NCBI GenBank assembly: GCA_951813545.1
Contig: OX638352.1
Span: 5,365,966-5,429,965, forward strand
Length of the DNA: 64,000 nucleotides
Direction: 5' to 3'
DNA from: an uncultured Poribacteria bacterium
Lineage (GTDB): Bacteria > Poribacteria > WGA-4E > WGA-3G
Under the pieces are notes generated by a model. It ran no database searches, was not told the origin of the DNA, and saw nothing but the letters and a program-made list of their open reading frames with translations. Shown here piece after piece: positions 63,041-64,000 of this stretch (positions within the stretch are counted from its first letter, which is position 1; each line of letters opens with the position of its first letter). The position numbers were made by a program, and so were the translations under genes.

Positions 63041-64000
63041 ATGAAAATCGGAATTATTGGCTGTGGCACAATCAGCGGTGCCTACTTTGAAGGCGCACGA
63101 AAAACTGACATTTTAGAAATCAAAGCCTGCGCAGACCTACGAATGGAATCAGCACAAGCGCAAGCCGAAAGATACAATTGCGACGCACGGACTGTTGATG
63201 AACTACTTGCAGACCCTGAGATAGAACTCGTCGTGAATCTCACCATTCCGAGGGCACATGTGGATGTCGGCTTGCAAGTCTTAGAAGCGGGCAAACACGT
63301 CTACAGTGAAAAACCGCTTGGCGTGGACATCGAAAGCGGAAAGCAGCTTATCGACACTGCAGCGGAGAAAGGACTCCGTGTCGGATCGGCACCGGATACC
63401 TTCTTCGGAGCGGGAATCCAGACATCGCGGCAGGCGTTGGATGCTGGGAAAATCGGAAGACCCATCGCTGGTAGTGCGTTCATGTGTGGACATGGACCGG
63501 AAGGCTGGCATCCGAACCCCGCTTTCTTTTACGACATCGGCGGCGGTCCGATGCTGGACATGGGACCTTACTACGTGACTGCGCTCGTCAATATCCTCGG
63601 CCCCGTCAAGCGCGTCGCAGCGATTACGACCAAGGGGTTTGAGGAGCGAATCGCAACGAGTGACGCGTTACGCGGTATGCGAATCCCCGTCAATATTACA
63701 ACGCATCTAACAGGTGTGATGGAGTTTGAAAATGGAACGATTGTCACAGCAATCATGAGTTTCGATATGTGGCGACAGAGCTTGCCCTGTATTGAAATCT
63801 ACGGTGAGACCGGTTCAATGACGGTCCCCGATCCGAACGGATTCGGAGGACCCGTAAATGTCTGTCCGGCAGGTGGCGATTGGGAAGAAGAGGAAATCGC
63901 TTTCCCGAACAACGCTCGGATGATCGGTGTCATTGATATGGTGTCCGCGATCCGTTCGGGACGCACACACCGTGCAAACGGCGGATTGGCATATCATGTG
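63041..64000 (+). CDS. Gfo/Idh/MocA family oxidoreductase, tandem copy 2 (partial)
   Basis: The frame opens at ATG 63041 and runs to the window end without a stop (320 codons visible). The product starts MKIGIIGCGTISGAYFEGAR and follows copy 1 at 60186 along its whole length, including YSEKPLGVD, GGGPMLDMGPYYVTAL and YGETGSMTVPDPNGFGG. The two are a tandem duplication now split by the IS and repeats. The remaining C-terminal 40 residues lie beyond the window. Confidence 0.9.
   Translation, partial: MKIGIIGCGTISGAYFEGARKTDILEIKACADLRMESAQAQAERYNCDARTVDELLADPEIELVVNLTIPRAHVDVGLQVLEAGKHVYSEKPLGVDIESGKQLIDTAAEKGLRVGSAPDTFFGAGIQTSRQALDAGKIGRPIAGSAFMCGHGPEGWHPNPAFFYDIGGGPMLDMGPYYVTALVNILGPVKRVAAITTKGFEERIATSDALRGMRIPVNITTHLTGVMEFENGTIVTAIMSFDMWRQSLPCIEIYGETGSMTVPDPNGFGGPVNVCPAGGDWEEEEIAFPNNARMIGVIDMVSAIRSGRTHRANGGLAYHV

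Noticed and set aside
1..64000. tRNA, rRNA or replication-origin features
   Set aside because: I looked for conserved tRNA and rRNA sequences and for clustered origin-type boxes and saw none.

Overview
The window looks like a Candidatus Poribacteria chromosome (sponge or marine associated). This is inferred from gene content, not from a marker gene: DUF1552, SMP-30, ThuA, phytanoyl-CoA dioxygenase, sulfatase-like and Gfo/Idh/MocA proteins, secreted WD40 and TolB-like propellers, FG-GAP/ASPIC proteins, dockerin-like C-terminal repeats and many small interspersed repeats. I saw no tRNA, rRNA or CRISPR array.

Layout. 1-3.9 kb: a partial zinc peptidase, two damaged addiction-module antidote genes, then two Tat-exported proteins (SMP-30 lactonase, DUF1552) with a clear promoter and terminator. 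3.9-10.6 kb: a small coiled-coil membrane protein and a four-gene minus-strand operon (TPR, SUMF1/FGE-like, FG-GAP/ASPIC/ankyrin, polytopic membrane protein). 10.7-15.8 kb: an ABC exporter with PH-like and zinc-ribbon extensions, DUF1854, two paralogous ribbon-helix-helix regulators and an alpha/beta hydrolase. The promoters of the first regulator and of the exporter carry the same 12-bp palindrome at nearly the same place. 15.8-21.9 kb: a hypothetical, an O-methyltransferase, an oxidoreductase and a 1012-aa fusion ending in an Eis-like GNAT-GNAT-SCP2 module. 21.9-26 kb: a repeat-rich stretch with two TolB-like genes and a lipoprotein. Two of these genes are preceded by copies of one conserved leader that folds better as minus-strand RNA. 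26-32.8 kb: carbohydrate and nucleoside metabolism, ending in an 801-codon DUF5060/DUF4038 glycoside hydrolase split by an IS630 element whose removal restores the frame. 32.9-46.1 kb: truncated genes, an FNR-like reductase and WD40 genes. One WD40 gene is cut by a 6.65-kb island (kinase remnant, two glycosyltransferases, unknowns, a zinc lipoprotein peptidase), and that island contains a further inserted glycoside hydrolase-dockerin cassette. 46.2-58.2 kb: mostly housekeeping and catabolism (sulfatase-like, pyrF, HigB-type TA, argH, PhyH, two ThuA paralogues, amidohydrolase, malate synthase G). 59-64 kb: two more IS elements and a pair of near-identical Gfo/Idh/MocA genes separated by an IS.

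The strongest theme is genome remodelling by small mobile DNA. An IS630 element and related MITEs use TA targets, and one MITE has replaced a stop codon. A short AAACACCC..CAAAAAC motif recurs inside other repeats and in one coding linker. Two transposase genes have their ribosome-binding site inside a hairpin. The best candidates for undescribed regulation are the duplicated leader RNA (23.8 and 25.8 kb) and the RHH palindrome circuit (10.9-15 kb).
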